Shown: positions 54,609 to 63,799, counted from the stretch's first letter. The stretch is 64,000 nt of DNA from G963674835 sp963674835 (GCA_963674835.2 CAXXKC010000002.1:1612001-1676000); one strand, 5' to 3'. The notes: generated from the letters alone by a model not told the origin. Made by a program: numbers and translations.

Positions 54609-55619
54609 ATGCGCCCTATATGTACGACGATCTCGCTTGCTATCGCATTTCTGCTTGGTTGCGCCCCCGGTGTCGAGCCAGTCAAGCGTTCGGTGAGTGA
54701 ACCAGGAGCCCTATCTTTGGACTGCCCTAATACCCTTACGATTCGCTCCGGGAAGCGAACTACTGTTTTTGCTATGAAAGACGAGGGCGAAATCTGGTTT
54801 CGCCAGAACTGGAAGCCGAAGATTGACCAAGTAGTCGTCAACCTAGAGGCTGACGGGGTAATCTCAGGGGGAGTTGAGTATCAACCTATTCCGTCCATCA
54901 TCCTTTCGTGGCTTGATTCACCATTCGACCTCGATGGGCTGTTAGGCCGTTCGATTCACATTCCGCAATCTTACGATGAAGTGCAGCAAGATCACGTAAC
55001 CGACTTCTATTACGACGAACATCTTGACTTGGACGATGTCCATATCGACTTCGTCGAAAGAGATGGCAAGCGTCTTCGCGTCAAAGTAATTGGTAAGGCC
55101 ATCGACCCAGAGGCCACAGGGCCCGACCTAATGGACATCGAGATTGACACTGTCATTCGATTCGTCGATCGCAACACTCCGCCGGTCTTCCAGCCACCAC
55201 GGATTGTGGAGGAAGTGGGTACATTCAATCAAACGGAGTACTTCTGGAAATGCGAGAGAGAATTCGAGGGCTGCCCCATCGTGATTCGCCTATCCAGCAG
55301 CGACGATTCGTTTGACAAGCTCGCGAGTTACGCCCGCTCACTCATAACTCAGAAGCAGATCTCACTCTCGGTCATACGTCAGGATATTAGGGTCAGACTG
55401 TCCGAGCTCAAATGGAAATTTGACGCTTTCCATGTCACCCCAGACTTTGACGTCGACGATTTCTGTCCAGACACGTTCACCATTTGCACGTCCGACGATA
55501 AAATGGATAGCATTCATCTCTACGTCTTCCTGACGCATCCGGCTTCTGGAACCGACAACTGGATCCTCCGGTATGCCGACGGGGAATGCTATTCACTTGA
55601 GTGGATTCCAGACCGTTGA
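54609..55619 (+). CDS. predicted lipoprotein of unknown function
   Basis: From ATG 54609 the protein has 336 residues. It begins with RPICTTISLAIAFLLGC, where LLGC is a lipobox, so it is likely to be lipidated at Cys18. The mature part is acidic and without recognisable motifs (WFRQNWKPKIDQVVVNLEAD, DFYYDEHLDLDDVHIDFVER, FDVDDFCPDTFTICTSDD). No repeats are seen. Base composition is visibly lower in GC than surrounding genes, which suggests horizontal acquisition with the region from the tRNA to about 55.6 kb. The weak ribosome-binding site makes the start uncertain. Confidence 0.7.
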   Translation: MRPICTTISLAIAFLLGCAPGVEPVKRSVSEPGALSLDCPNTLTIRSGKRTTVFAMKDEGEIWFRQNWKPKIDQVVVNLEADGVISGGVEYQPIPSIILSWLDSPFDLDGLLGRSIHIPQSYDEVQQDHVTDFYYDEHLDLDDVHIDFVERDGKRLRVKVIGKAIDPEATGPDLMDIEIDTVIRFVDRNTPPVFQPPRIVEEVGTFNQTEYFWKCEREFEGCPIVIRLSSSDDSFDKLASYARSLITQKQISLSVIRQDIRVRLSELKWKFDAFHVTPDFDVDDFCPDTFTICTSDDKMDSIHLYVFLTHPASGTDNWILRYADGECYSLEWIPDR

Positions 55620-55796
55620 AGCGTTAGTCAGGGGCGTCCAACGAAACGTGGCCGATGTGGGAGCAAGCTTGGGTTCTCTCGAGGGCGTCTGCTACCTGAG
55701 GCCCGACGTGACCGGCATCAGAGAGGGAACTGTAGTGGGTGAAGTGGAGCGGCAAATCGAGTATCCCCGCAGTAAACGCCGTTGGTGGATGCGGTT

Positions 55797-56465
55797 ATGG
55801 AAACTTCGCTGCATCGGGATTTGAAGACGGTTTATGGGGGCGACGGCGTCGAGTTTGAGGTGCCGGTCGGTGGGTATCGCATCGATGTGGTTTCCGACGG
55901 TCGGCTGATCGAGATTCAGCTTGCGTCGCTGGCGGCGATTCGGGACAAGGTGCGCGCGTTGCTCCGGAAGCACCTGGTGACGGTGGTGAAGCCGATCATC
56001 GTGCGGAAGACGTTGATCAAGCAGGCGAAAGAGAAAGGGCCGGTGGTGTCCAGGCGACTGAGCCCGAAACGGGGAGGCGTGCTCGATCTGTTCGATGAGA
56101 TGGTGCATTTCGGCCGCGTATTTCCGCACCATCGGCTGACGCTGGAGGTGCCACTGATCGAGATCGAGGAGTGGCGCTATCCGGGGCACGGTCGGCGGCG
56201 GCGCTGGCGGCGCGACGACTTCGAGGTGGAAGACCAGAAGTTGGTGTCCGTGGGGGAAACGTACTGTTTTCGGTCGGCAGCCGACTTGGCCAAGCTGGTG
56301 GACTGCTCCTTGCCGCGGCCCTTTCATACGGGGCATTTGGCCGAATCGCTCGGCGTGTATCGCTGGACGGCGCAGCGGATCGCGTATTGCCTGCGACAGA
56401 CGGGCGCGGCGCTGGAAGTGGGCAAGCAGGGGAACGCGCGTCTGTATGAGTTTGCCGCGGCTTGA
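55797..56465 (+). CDS. hypothetical protein with putative PD-(D/E)XK-like core and C-terminal helix-turn-helix
   Basis: The 222-residue product starts METSLHRDLKTVYGGDGVEF. The segment VGGYRIDVVSDGRLIEIQLA (Asp, then Glu-x-Gln) with IRDKVRALLRKHLVTVVKPI behind it resembles the strand-strand-helix core of restriction-like nuclease folds, with Gln in place of the usual Lys. The C-terminus (LAESLGVYRWTAQRIAYCLR then ALEVGKQGNARLYEF) looks like a winged-helix domain. Similar proteins occur in planctomycetes. Whether it cuts DNA or is a regulator is not known. Confidence 0.68.
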   Translation: METSLHRDLKTVYGGDGVEFEVPVGGYRIDVVSDGRLIEIQLASLAAIRDKVRALLRKHLVTVVKPIIVRKTLIKQAKEKGPVVSRRLSPKRGGVLDLFDEMVHFGRVFPHHRLTLEVPLIEIEEWRYPGHGRRRRWRRDDFEVEDQKLVSVGETYCFRSAADLAKLVDCSLPRPFHTGHLAESLGVYRWTAQRIAYCLRQTGAALEVGKQGNARLYEFAAA

Positions 56466-56517
56466 GATGTGGCGGCGAGACGGTTTGCAGGCCCAATGCG
56501 TGCAGGAACACCCACAC

Positions 56518-56613
56518 TAGTGCGTGTCGCACCCAACTGTAGCGTTCGTGGCGGCGTATTTCTACGGTTGGGGAAAGCGAAATACACGCTATAGATACGC
56601 CGAATGCGCTCTA
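56518..56613. repeat. 95-bp MITE-like hairpin element, copy D
   Basis: This 96-bp copy starts TAGTGCGTGTCGCAC (preceded by C, making CTAG) and ends CGAATGCGCTCTA. The hairpin is intact although TTCCG is replaced by TTGGG in the loop. It lies between convergent genes and does not form a stop codon here. Confidence 0.9.
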
Positions 56614-56707
56614 TTGGCTGCGCAAACGCGGCCACGATCGGCTGGATTGGCGCTCGGGGCTTGTGACGCTCTGGCAGTAGGCCGCTTCTGCTCACATGTG
56701 GATGTGC

Positions 56708-57883
56708 TTAGGGGCGGCTAGCTATGCGGTACTGTTTGAGGGTTTGGCCGTTGGCGTGGCGGAAGACGCGCATCATGTACTCGGGGTAGCGAAAGCCGGT
56801 TTGGCGGGCGATCTGCTTGATGGGCATGTCGGTTGCGGCAAGGAGTTCGCGGACTCGCGAGAGGCGCACCCGCTGGATCTCCTGGTGGACGGTGCGGCCG
56901 AGGATGTGCTTGAAGCGGGGTTCGAGCGAGGCGCGGGAGACGCAGACTCGCCGCAGGACATCGGCGGCCTGGATGCCGTCGCAGGCGTGCTGCCGGATGA
57001 AGAGGATGGCTTGCGCGACGCGGGGGTCTTCGGTGGCGACGACATCGCTCGACATGCGTGCGACGATTCCCGTGGGAGCAACGACCGTTTCGCGATCGGG
57101 GACGGGGCGGCCGGCCATCATGCGATCGAGCAGGGCGGCGGCCTCGTAGCCGATTCGCCAGGGGTTCAGGTCGACGCTGGTCAGCGCGGGCAAAGACAGA
57201 TCGCAGAGGCATTCGTCGTTGCCGACGCCGGCGACGGCAATTTCGTCGGGCACTTCGATGCCGGCGCGGCGGCAGGCGTCGAGCACGAGGAGGCCGAGGT
57301 CGTCGTTGCTGGCCATGATGGCGCAGGGGCGGTCGAGCTGCTGGAGCCAGCGTCGGATCTGCCCACATTGGGCTTCCCAGCGGTCGCCGCGCGTGACGGG
57401 CTTGACATTGAGCTGGTGGTGTTCCCTGCCGGCTTGCTTGATGAGGCGGCGAAAGTGCTCGGCGCGGGCGTCCATGGCTTTGTGCGAGCCGGCGGGTAGA
57501 CCGACGAAGGCGAGCCGGTGAAATCCACGCTGGCGGAAGTGCTCGACAACGAGGCGGGCGACCAGGGCATCGTCGGGGCCCACGGACGGCACGCCCTCTG
57601 AGCGGAGAATGCGGCGGAGATCGACGACGGGGACGCCCTTTTCGGACAGGGCTCGGGCCATGCGCCGGTCGTTGATGCGGGCGAGGATGCCATCGCCTTT
57701 CCAGGCTTTGAGCCATGCGGGGGGCGGATCGTCGAGGCCGCGCGGCGTGAATTCGATTCGCCAGTGGGCGTGCTCCTGATTGAAACGGGCGATGCCGCGG
57801 ATGAGTTCTCGGGCGTAGGCGCGGGAGGACTCGATCAACAGTGCGACTCGCCGTTGCCGTGTGCGGGGGCCGTTGGTTCGCAT
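56708..57883 (-). CDS. XylR-type transcriptional regulator (LacI-like sensor plus AraC HTH)
   Basis: The product has 391 residues from ATG 57883. The N-terminal two-thirds resembles periplasmic-binding-like sensor domains of the XylR type (RVALLIESSRAYARELIRGI, FVGLPAGSHKAMDARAEHFR, ASNDDLGLLVLDACRRAGIE, VAVAGVGNDECLCDLSLPAL). Its C-terminus has two AraC HTH motifs (GIQAADVLRRVCVSRASLEP and MPIKQIARQTGFRYPEYMMR). It is divergent from the RraA/MFS/SDR/GH10/enolase genes and is their natural regulator. The ligand is presumably a sugar, but it is not proven. Confidence 0.92.
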   Translation of the reverse strand: MRTNGPRTRQRRVALLIESSRAYARELIRGIARFNQEHAHWRIEFTPRGLDDPPPAWLKAWKGDGILARINDRRMARALSEKGVPVVDLRRILRSEGVPSVGPDDALVARLVVEHFRQRGFHRLAFVGLPAGSHKAMDARAEHFRRLIKQAGREHHQLNVKPVTRGDRWEAQCGQIRRWLQQLDRPCAIMASNDDLGLLVLDACRRAGIEVPDEIAVAGVGNDECLCDLSLPALTSVDLNPWRIGYEAAALLDRMMAGRPVPDRETVVAPTGIVARMSSDVVATEDPRVAQAILFIRQHACDGIQAADVLRRVCVSRASLEPRFKHILGRTVHQEIQRVRLSRVRELLAATDMPIKQIARQTGFRYPEYMMRVFRHANGQTLKQYRIASRP

Positions 57884-58192
57884 GGGTGTGGGCCTGGTTG
57901 CGTGCGTTGTATCGCTTGAACTTGCGGGTTGGATCGAGGCGCAGGGGCGATCGGGCGCGGTCGGCCCCTTGGACAAAAAGTATAGCGAATATGGCGCATA
58001 TTCTAGCATCTTCTTGTGCCGCGAGCATCGGCAGGGGATAGAATGGGGGCCGTTGCGGCAATCTCCACGATGGCCGCGGAGCAGGAATTCGACAGGCAGG
58101 GATCGCTCGCGATAGGATGTCGGGCCACGGTTTGTTCCGTGGAGATGGTTGCCTCAGACTGGGGCTGTGGAAATGTGGAAACGAGGTCATCC

Positions 58193-58912
58193 ATGAGTCA
58201 CAAGATGCATACGGACCGACTTCAGAGTCTGCGAGATACGATCGAGCCGGTCACGTTCTCGGCGCCGGAGGAGGCGATCATCGCGCGGTACGAGAAGTTG
58301 TACACGGGCGCGGTCAACGACGTACTGCGGGAGATGTGCCTGGTGAATCACGCGCTGCCGCCGGAGATTACGCCACTGCGCGATGAGATGGTCGTGGCCG
58401 GGTTTGCGTTTACCATCCGCTCGTCGCCCGACCCGACGCTGGCCGGGGAGTTGGAACTGCGGGTGAAGATGCTGGACGATCTGCGGCCCAACATGGTCTG
58501 CGTTTGGAATTCGACCGGCTACGACAACGCTTCGCACTGGGGCGGGGTGATGACGCGGGCGTCGCGGAAACGGGGCATTCGCGGCGCGATCGTCGACGGG
58601 GGGATTCGCGATACGAAGGACATCCTCGAACAGGAGTTTCCGATCTGGTATCGCTACCGCACGTCGAATGGAGCCTTGTCGCGGTGCAAGATCACGGCGT
58701 ACCAGGTGCCCATCGTCATCGAGGGAGTGATTATCAAGCCGGGCGACCTGATTCTGGCGGACATCGACGGGGCGCTGGTCGTGCCTCGCAAGTTGGTGGA
58801 GCCTGTGTTGGAACGGGCAGAGACGATCGAGAAGAACGAAGGAGAGATTAAGGAGTGGGTCGACGCGGGGTTGCCGGCGGAGACGATCCACGAGCGCGGC
58901 GGGTATTTTTGA
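58193..58912 (+). CDS. RraA-family protein (4-hydroxy-4-methyl-2-oxoglutarate aldolase-like)
   Basis: The product has 239 residues from ATG 58193. The core has YTGAVNDVLREMCLVNHALP, GGVMTRASRKRGIRGAIVDG and GGIRDTKDILEQEFPIWYRY, the typical RraA/HMG-aldolase landmarks with the Arg-Asp pair. IIKPGDLILADIDGALVVPR is the conserved closing segment. Family members regulate RNase E or act as aldolases or decarboxylases on 2-keto acids. Beside sugar genes the enzyme reading is more likely. It is divergent from the XylR-type gene (309-bp gap). Confidence 0.88.
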   Translation: MSHKMHTDRLQSLRDTIEPVTFSAPEEAIIARYEKLYTGAVNDVLREMCLVNHALPPEITPLRDEMVVAGFAFTIRSSPDPTLAGELELRVKMLDDLRPNMVCVWNSTGYDNASHWGGVMTRASRKRGIRGAIVDGGIRDTKDILEQEFPIWYRYRTSNGALSRCKITAYQVPIVIEGVIIKPGDLILADIDGALVVPRKLVEPVLERAETIEKNEGEIKEWVDAGLPAETIHERGGYF

Positions 58913-59054
58913 ACGGGGTTGTGGGCGCGGGGTTGAAGAGAGGGAGAAACACGAAAACACGAAATGAGGAGACCACGAAAGTGGGAGTTGAGGGTGCGAT
59001 TGGTTGGGGCTGGAGTGAGGAAGGATTGGACGCGGAGAGTGCTCTCACTCCCAG

Positions 59055-59079
59055 CCCTTTCCGTGAGCGGGTGAGGGGA
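59055..59079. repeat. CCCTTTCCGTGAGCGGGTGAGGGG inverted repeat, copy 4
   Basis: This is a diverged copy of the 17498-type repeat (CCCTTTCCGTGAGCGGGTGAGG), preceded by CTCTCACTCCCAG. It lies 13 bp before the CACAGCC hairpin at 59093. Confidence 0.6.
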
Positions 59080-59092
59080 GATGTGCTGGGGG

Positions 59093-59117
59093 CACAGCCG
59101 AGGGCGGCTGTGCTACA
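59093..59117. repeat. short inverted repeat CACAGCC...GGCTGTGCTACA, copy 3
   Basis: This is a 25-bp copy of the hairpin at 8334-8358. It lies between the RraA-like and MFS genes. Confidence 0.75.
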
Positions 59118-59156
59118 TGGCGGGCGGGAGAGGGGATTGGAGGTGGGTGTTGTTGG

Positions 59157-60443
59157 ATGGAGGGTGACGAGCGAATGACGAGGGACCGAGAAGAGCGTGA
59201 CCGCCGGATGCCGTACAAGTGGGAACTGCTTGTGCTGCTGTGGATCGCGTTCACGTTCAACCAGGCCGATCGCCAGATCTACAACAACCTGCTGCCACAG
59301 ATTCAGGCCAATTTGCAGCTCAGCAACGAGCGGGCGGGATTGGTGGCGACGATCTTCACGGCCATCTACGGGATCCTGGTGCCGATCAGCGGGTACGCGG
59401 GCGACACGTTGCGGCGGAAGTGGGTGATTATCGGCGCGCTGGCCCTTTGGAGCACGGCGACGCTGCTGACCGGGCTGGCGGGCGGGATCATCGGGCTGAT
59501 CGTCTTCCGCGGTTTGGCTACGGGGGCCGGGGAGGCTTTTTACTATCCGTCGGCCAACTCGTTGATCGGCCAGTTGCATCAGCGGACGCGGGCGCTGGCC
59601 ATGGGAATTCATCAGACGGCCAACTATATCGGCGTGGCGATCAGCTTCGTTGGGGCGTTTGTGGGGGAGTGCTTCGGCTGGCGCAATGCGTTCTGCCTTT
59701 TTGGCGGATTGGGGGTCGCGTGGGCGGTGTGGATGGTGTTCCGCATGGAAGATACACCGCAACCGGTGGCGGAGCCTGGGGCACCGCAGCGGCCTTCGGT
59801 GGTCGAGGTCGTGGGGTATCTCAAGGGGAAGCCGACCGTTCTATTTCTGGCGGTGTCGTTTGCCTGCCATGTGTTCGCCAATATCGGCTATCTGACGTGG
59901 ATGCCGACGTTTCTGCACGAGAAGTTCGAGCTGAGCTTGACGGCGGCCAGTTTCTGGGCCCTTTCGGTGCACTATGCGGCCGCGGCGGCCGGGGTGTTGG
60001 TCGGCGGCCATCTGTCGGATCGGCTGGTGGTTCGGCGTCGTGCAGCCCGGATGGAGTTTGAATGGATCGGCTTGCTGCTAAGCGCCCCGTTCGTCGTGTG
60101 GATGGCGTATGCGGACACGCTGGTGGCGTGCCTGACGGCCTCGGGGCTTTATGGGATCTTTCGCGGCGTGTACGACTCGAATCTGTTCGCGGCGCCGTTC
60201 GACGTTACTGCACCGCGCTATCGGTCGTCGATGGTCGGGTTCGTTCTGAGCTTCGGTTTCATTATTGGTGCGGCGGCGCCCTATCTGCTGGGGGCAATGA
60301 AGAAGCCGTGGGGGCTCGACGCGGGAATCGCGATTTTGGGCGGAGCTTACGCGGTCGGTGCCGTGGCGGCACTGGTGGCGCTGTATGGGTTCTTCAACCG
60401 CGATTTCGTGCCTGAAGCCATGTACGAGGAATCGTCGTCATGA
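59157..60443 (+). CDS. MFS transporter, sugar-acid/hexuronate-type
   Basis: This 428-residue protein has twelve predicted membrane helices. It begins PYKWELLVLLWIAFTFNQAD and continues RQIYNNLLPQIQANLQLSNE, with GDTLRRKWVIIGALALWSTA (the MFS A-like loop) and GLATGAGEAFYYPSANSLIG. This resembles the anion:cation symporter subfamily, including hexuronate and glucarate transporters. ATG 59157 is taken; ATG 59175 is possible. Its end overlaps the SDR gene by 4 bp, so transport and oxidation are coupled. The substrate is inferred from the neighbours. Confidence 0.9.
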   Translation: MEGDERMTRDREERDRRMPYKWELLVLLWIAFTFNQADRQIYNNLLPQIQANLQLSNERAGLVATIFTAIYGILVPISGYAGDTLRRKWVIIGALALWSTATLLTGLAGGIIGLIVFRGLATGAGEAFYYPSANSLIGQLHQRTRALAMGIHQTANYIGVAISFVGAFVGECFGWRNAFCLFGGLGVAWAVWMVFRMEDTPQPVAEPGAPQRPSVVEVVGYLKGKPTVLFLAVSFACHVFANIGYLTWMPTFLHEKFELSLTAASFWALSVHYAAAAAGVLVGGHLSDRLVVRRRAARMEFEWIGLLLSAPFVVWMAYADTLVACLTASGLYGIFRGVYDSNLFAAPFDVTAPRYRSSMVGFVLSFGFIIGAAAPYLLGAMKKPWGLDAGIAILGGAYAVGAVAALVALYGFFNRDFVPEAMYEESSS

Positions 60444-61192
60444 GTTCATTGCAGAACAAGACGGCCTTGGTTACCGGTGGCGGACGCGGCATCGGTCGAG
60501 CGGTGGCGCTGGATTTGGCCCGGTCCGGTGCCGACGTGGTCGTGAATTACCGTCGCAGTCGGCAACATGCGGAAGATGTGGTTCGGCAAATCGAAGCGAT
60601 GGGTCGGCGGGCGCTGGCCGTTGAAGCCGACGTGAGCCGGAAGGAGGACATCGACCGGATGTTCGACCGCGTGGAGGCCGACTTGGGCGCGGTCGGTATC
60701 CTGGTGAACAATGCGGGAATCGAACCTCGCGGCGACGTGTGCGATTTCGACGAGGCGACGTACGACGCGGTGATGGCGATCAATTTGAAGGGGGCCTTCT
60801 TCTGCGCGCAGCGGGCACTGCGCAAGATGCGCGACGCCGGTTGGGGAAGGGTGATCAGCATGTCGTCACTGCACGAACTGACGCCGACGGGGTTTTCGGC
60901 CCCGTACGGGATGAGCAAGGGGGGGCTGGCGATGATGACGCGCGAGATGGCCAAGACGTATAGCCAGTATGGAATCACCATCAACAACGTGTGTCCGGGC
61001 GCCACGCGAACGGACATCAATCGTGAAGTTCTTTCGGACCCAGAGTACGAAGCGAAGGTGATCGCGAAGATCCCGGCGGGGTTCATCGCCAACCCGGAAG
61101 ACATTGCTCCGGTGGTCACCTTCCTGGCATCGGATGCGGCTCGGTACATTACGGGTGCATCTATCTTCATCGACGGAGGTTTGTGGCTATGA
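60440..61192 (+). CDS. SDR-family oxidoreductase (FabG-like)
   Basis: This 250-residue classical SDR has TGGGRGIGRAVALDLA (NAD(P) loop), VNNAGIEPRG, SMSSLHELTPTGFSAPYGMS with the catalytic Ser and Tyr, KGGLAMMTREMAKTYSQYGI and ARYITGASIFIDGGLWL. It overlaps the MFS gene (ATGA) and the xylanase gene (ATGA), so translation is coupled on both sides. In this setting it would oxidise or reduce a sugar or sugar acid, an inference from context. Confidence 0.92.
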   Translation: MSSLQNKTALVTGGGRGIGRAVALDLARSGADVVVNYRRSRQHAEDVVRQIEAMGRRALAVEADVSRKEDIDRMFDRVEADLGAVGILVNNAGIEPRGDVCDFDEATYDAVMAINLKGAFFCAQRALRKMRDAGWGRVISMSSLHELTPTGFSAPYGMSKGGLAMMTREMAKTYSQYGITINNVCPGATRTDINREVLSDPEYEAKVIAKIPAGFIANPEDIAPVVTFLASDAARYITGASIFIDGGLWL

Positions 61193-62559
61193 CTCGACAA
61201 CGATATTGGATGCTGACGGCGGCGCTGGTTGGTTTGGCTCTCGCGGCGCCGGCGAGAGGGCGAGCAGCCGGATTGCCGGAGGACTATCTGAAGCGATGGG
61301 ACAACCCGGCCGTGCAGAAACGGATTGACGACGGCATCGAGAAGCATCGCAAGAGCGATGCGACGCTGAAGATCGTCGACGCCGCCGGGCAGCCGGTCGC
61401 GGGCGCGGGGGTGAAGGTGTCGCAGAAGTCGCACGAGTTCTTGTTTGGCTGCAACATCTTCGTGCTGGGACAGATGAAGGAGAAGGAGAAGGCCTACGAG
61501 GAGGCCTTCGTGAAGCTGTTCAACTTCGCGACGGTTCCGTTCTACTGGGCCGGCACGGAGCCGGAACAGGGGAAGCTGCGGCTGGCCGAGGGGAGTCCGT
61601 ATTTCTGGCGACGTCCGCCGCCGGATCGAGCGGTGGCATTCGGCAAGAAGCACGGGCTGACACTGAAGGGACATCCGCTGCTGTGGCACGCGCATAATCC
61701 CAACTGGCTGCCGAAAGATCCGGACGAGTTGAAACGCCTGTACGAGAAGCGTTTCAAGGAGATTGCCGAGCGTTATGGGAAGGATATACGGATCTGGGAC
61801 GGCGTGAACGAGTCGCTGGTCTGCTCGCCGTCGTACCCGTTCTTCTCGGCGAAGGACCGGGACTACCCGACGTACATTTCGTGGGCGTTTGGGGAGGAGC
61901 GGAAGGTGTTCGGCCCGGAAGCCTTGCTGATTCTGAATGACGTGACGCAATTCAACTGGCCGCCGAACGAGAGTAACCGTTTCTATCGGCAGTGCAGGAA
62001 GCTGCTGGAGAACCGTGTGCCGATCGAAGGGATCGGGTTCCAGTTCCATTTCTTCGATCGCAAGGGGCTCGATGGCTTTGCCGGCGATGAGCGTTGCGAT
62101 CCGAACGGGCTGCTGGACAACTACGAGATGTTCGCGAAGCTGGGTTTGCCGCTGTGGATCACGGAGATCACGATCGGATCGGCGGGGGACGAGGGCCCGG
62201 CCGTTCAGGCGCACGTGGTTCGCGACATCTATCGCCTTTGGTTCTCGGCGCCGAAGATGGCGGGCATCACGTGGTGGAATCTGGGCGACGGCACGGCTCA
62301 TGGAAACGAGGGCCGCGCGGGCGGCGGCCTGACGGACGAGGATTTCAACCCGAAGCCGGCGTACCAAGCACTGGATCGGTTGATCAACCAGGACTGGATG
62401 ACTAATCTCGAACTGAAGTCGGGGGCGGACGGGAATGCGACGTTCCGCGGTTTTCAGGGGCGGTACGACGTCGAGGTGACCGCGGCGGGCAAGACGAAGC
62501 GGTTCGAGGTGACGGTCGGTTCGGACGGTCCGGTGAAACAAACCCTGACCTTGCCATGA
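61189..62559 (+). CDS. exported GH10 endo-xylanase-like glycoside hydrolase
   Basis: The product has 456 residues. A signal peptide is seen (WMLTAALVGLALAAPARGRA). A short beta domain follows (ATLKIVDAAGQPVAGAGVKV). The GH10 barrel is at about 85-380: HPLLWHAHNPNWLP, acid/base E208 (WDGVNES) and nucleophile E326 (LWITEITIG). A C-terminal beta domain (NATFRGFQGRYDVEVTAAGK) closes it. ATG 61189 is used because it overlaps the SDR stop codon as ATGA with ggagg upstream. GH10 enzymes cut beta-1,4-xylan; some planctomycete relatives act on other polymers. Confidence 0.9.
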   Translation: MTRQRYWMLTAALVGLALAAPARGRAAGLPEDYLKRWDNPAVQKRIDDGIEKHRKSDATLKIVDAAGQPVAGAGVKVSQKSHEFLFGCNIFVLGQMKEKEKAYEEAFVKLFNFATVPFYWAGTEPEQGKLRLAEGSPYFWRRPPPDRAVAFGKKHGLTLKGHPLLWHAHNPNWLPKDPDELKRLYEKRFKEIAERYGKDIRIWDGVNESLVCSPSYPFFSAKDRDYPTYISWAFGEERKVFGPEALLILNDVTQFNWPPNESNRFYRQCRKLLENRVPIEGIGFQFHFFDRKGLDGFAGDERCDPNGLLDNYEMFAKLGLPLWITEITIGSAGDEGPAVQAHVVRDIYRLWFSAPKMAGITWWNLGDGTAHGNEGRAGGGLTDEDFNPKPAYQALDRLINQDWMTNLELKSGADGNATFRGFQGRYDVEVTAAGKTKRFEVTVGSDGPVKQTLTLP

Positions 62560-62608
62560 TGTACCGGATTTCGCCAAGCCAAGCGCCTTTCGCGAAAGTA
62601 CTTCGCTC

Positions 62609-63799
62609 ATGAAAATCATCGACTTGAAAGCCCGTACCGTTGCCATCCCTATGAACGCGATGCTGCGGCACAACACGGGCGTGCATCCGGGGTATCTGCT
62701 GCGAACCGTGGTGGAGTTGGTTACGGACGAGGGAATTGTTGGGCTGGGCGAGGTCGGCGGCGGCGATCAGCGGGGGGCGTTGCTGAAGCTCAAGCCGCGC
62801 ATCGTGGGAATGGACCCGTTCGACCTGGAGGCGATCAAGCTGAAGGTACTGCGGACCATCTACTACCTGTCGAACTCGCGGCTGTACGGGGCGTTGGAGA
62901 TCGCGTGTCTTGACATCCAGGGGAAGGCAGCCGGCGTGCCGATGAACCAGTTGATCGGCGGGAGGGTGCGCGACGCGATTCCGATGATCGCGTACCTGTT
63001 TTGGCGATATGACCGGCCGGGCGGCGGCGACGATACGTCGGCTGAGGATATGGCCGATCTGTGTGTGGAGTTGCACGAGACGCTCGGCGTTGGGGCGATG
63101 AAGCTGAAGGCCGGTGTGATGGAGCCGATGGAGGAAGCCCGGGTGCTGGAACTGTGCCGCGACCGGCTTGGCGACGGGTTCGGGCTGCGGATCGATCCCA
63201 ACGGGGTCTGGTCGGTGCCGACGGCCGTGCGGGTTGGGCGGCGGCTGGAGGGGCTGGGGTTGGAATACTTCGAAGATCCGGCCTGGGGCCTGGAGGGCAT
63301 GCGGGCCGTGCGTCAGCAGGTGCGTGTTCCCCTGGCGACGAACATGTATCCGAACAAGTTCGATGATCTGGGGCCGGCGATCCGTATGAACGCGGTGGAT
63401 ATCGTGCTGACCGACCTGCATTACTGGGAGGGTCCGCGCGGGGTGAAGGACTTGTGCGCCGTGTGTCGGACGTTCAATCTTGGAGTGGCGATGCACTCGG
63501 GCGCCGAGTTCGGAATCGAGCTGGCGGCGATGCTGCACACGGCGTCGGCGATTCCTGCCATGTCGTTCGCCGGCGACGCGCATTACCACTACCTGGAAGA
63601 CGACATCATCGTCGGAGGGAAGATGGCGTACGTTGACGGTGCGATCGCCGTTCCGACGGGACCGGGGCTCGGCGTGGAGCTGGACGAGGACAAGATGGCT
63701 CGATACGAGAAGTATTACGAGCAAGTGGGCGATTACTACGCACGATTCCATCAGGATCCGCGGCGGCCCGAGTGGTTTCCGAACGTTGGCGGGATGTAG
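62609..63799 (+). CDS. enolase-superfamily sugar-acid dehydratase (glucarate-dehydratase-like)
   Basis: The product has 396 residues. The N-terminal lid (RTVAIPMNAMLRHNTGVHPG) precedes the barrel. The base motif K165-x-K167 (MKLKAG), metal ligands D196 (LRIDPNG) and E222 (YFEDPAW), and D in IVLTDLHYWEG are present. The GVAMHSGAEFGIELAAMLHT segment follows. This is the mandelate racemase/glucarate dehydratase group. It lies 49 bp after the xylanase gene. The likely substrate is a hexarate or aldonate produced from a sugar acid; the exact one is unknown. Confidence 0.9.
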   Translation: MKIIDLKARTVAIPMNAMLRHNTGVHPGYLLRTVVELVTDEGIVGLGEVGGGDQRGALLKLKPRIVGMDPFDLEAIKLKVLRTIYYLSNSRLYGALEIACLDIQGKAAGVPMNQLIGGRVRDAIPMIAYLFWRYDRPGGGDDTSAEDMADLCVELHETLGVGAMKLKAGVMEPMEEARVLELCRDRLGDGFGLRIDPNGVWSVPTAVRVGRRLEGLGLEYFEDPAWGLEGMRAVRQQVRVPLATNMYPNKFDDLGPAIRMNAVDIVLTDLHYWEGPRGVKDLCAVCRTFNLGVAMHSGAEFGIELAAMLHTASAIPAMSFAGDAHYHYLEDDIIVGGKMAYVDGAIAVPTGPGLGVELDEDKMARYEKYYEQVGDYYARFHQDPRRPEWFPNVGGM

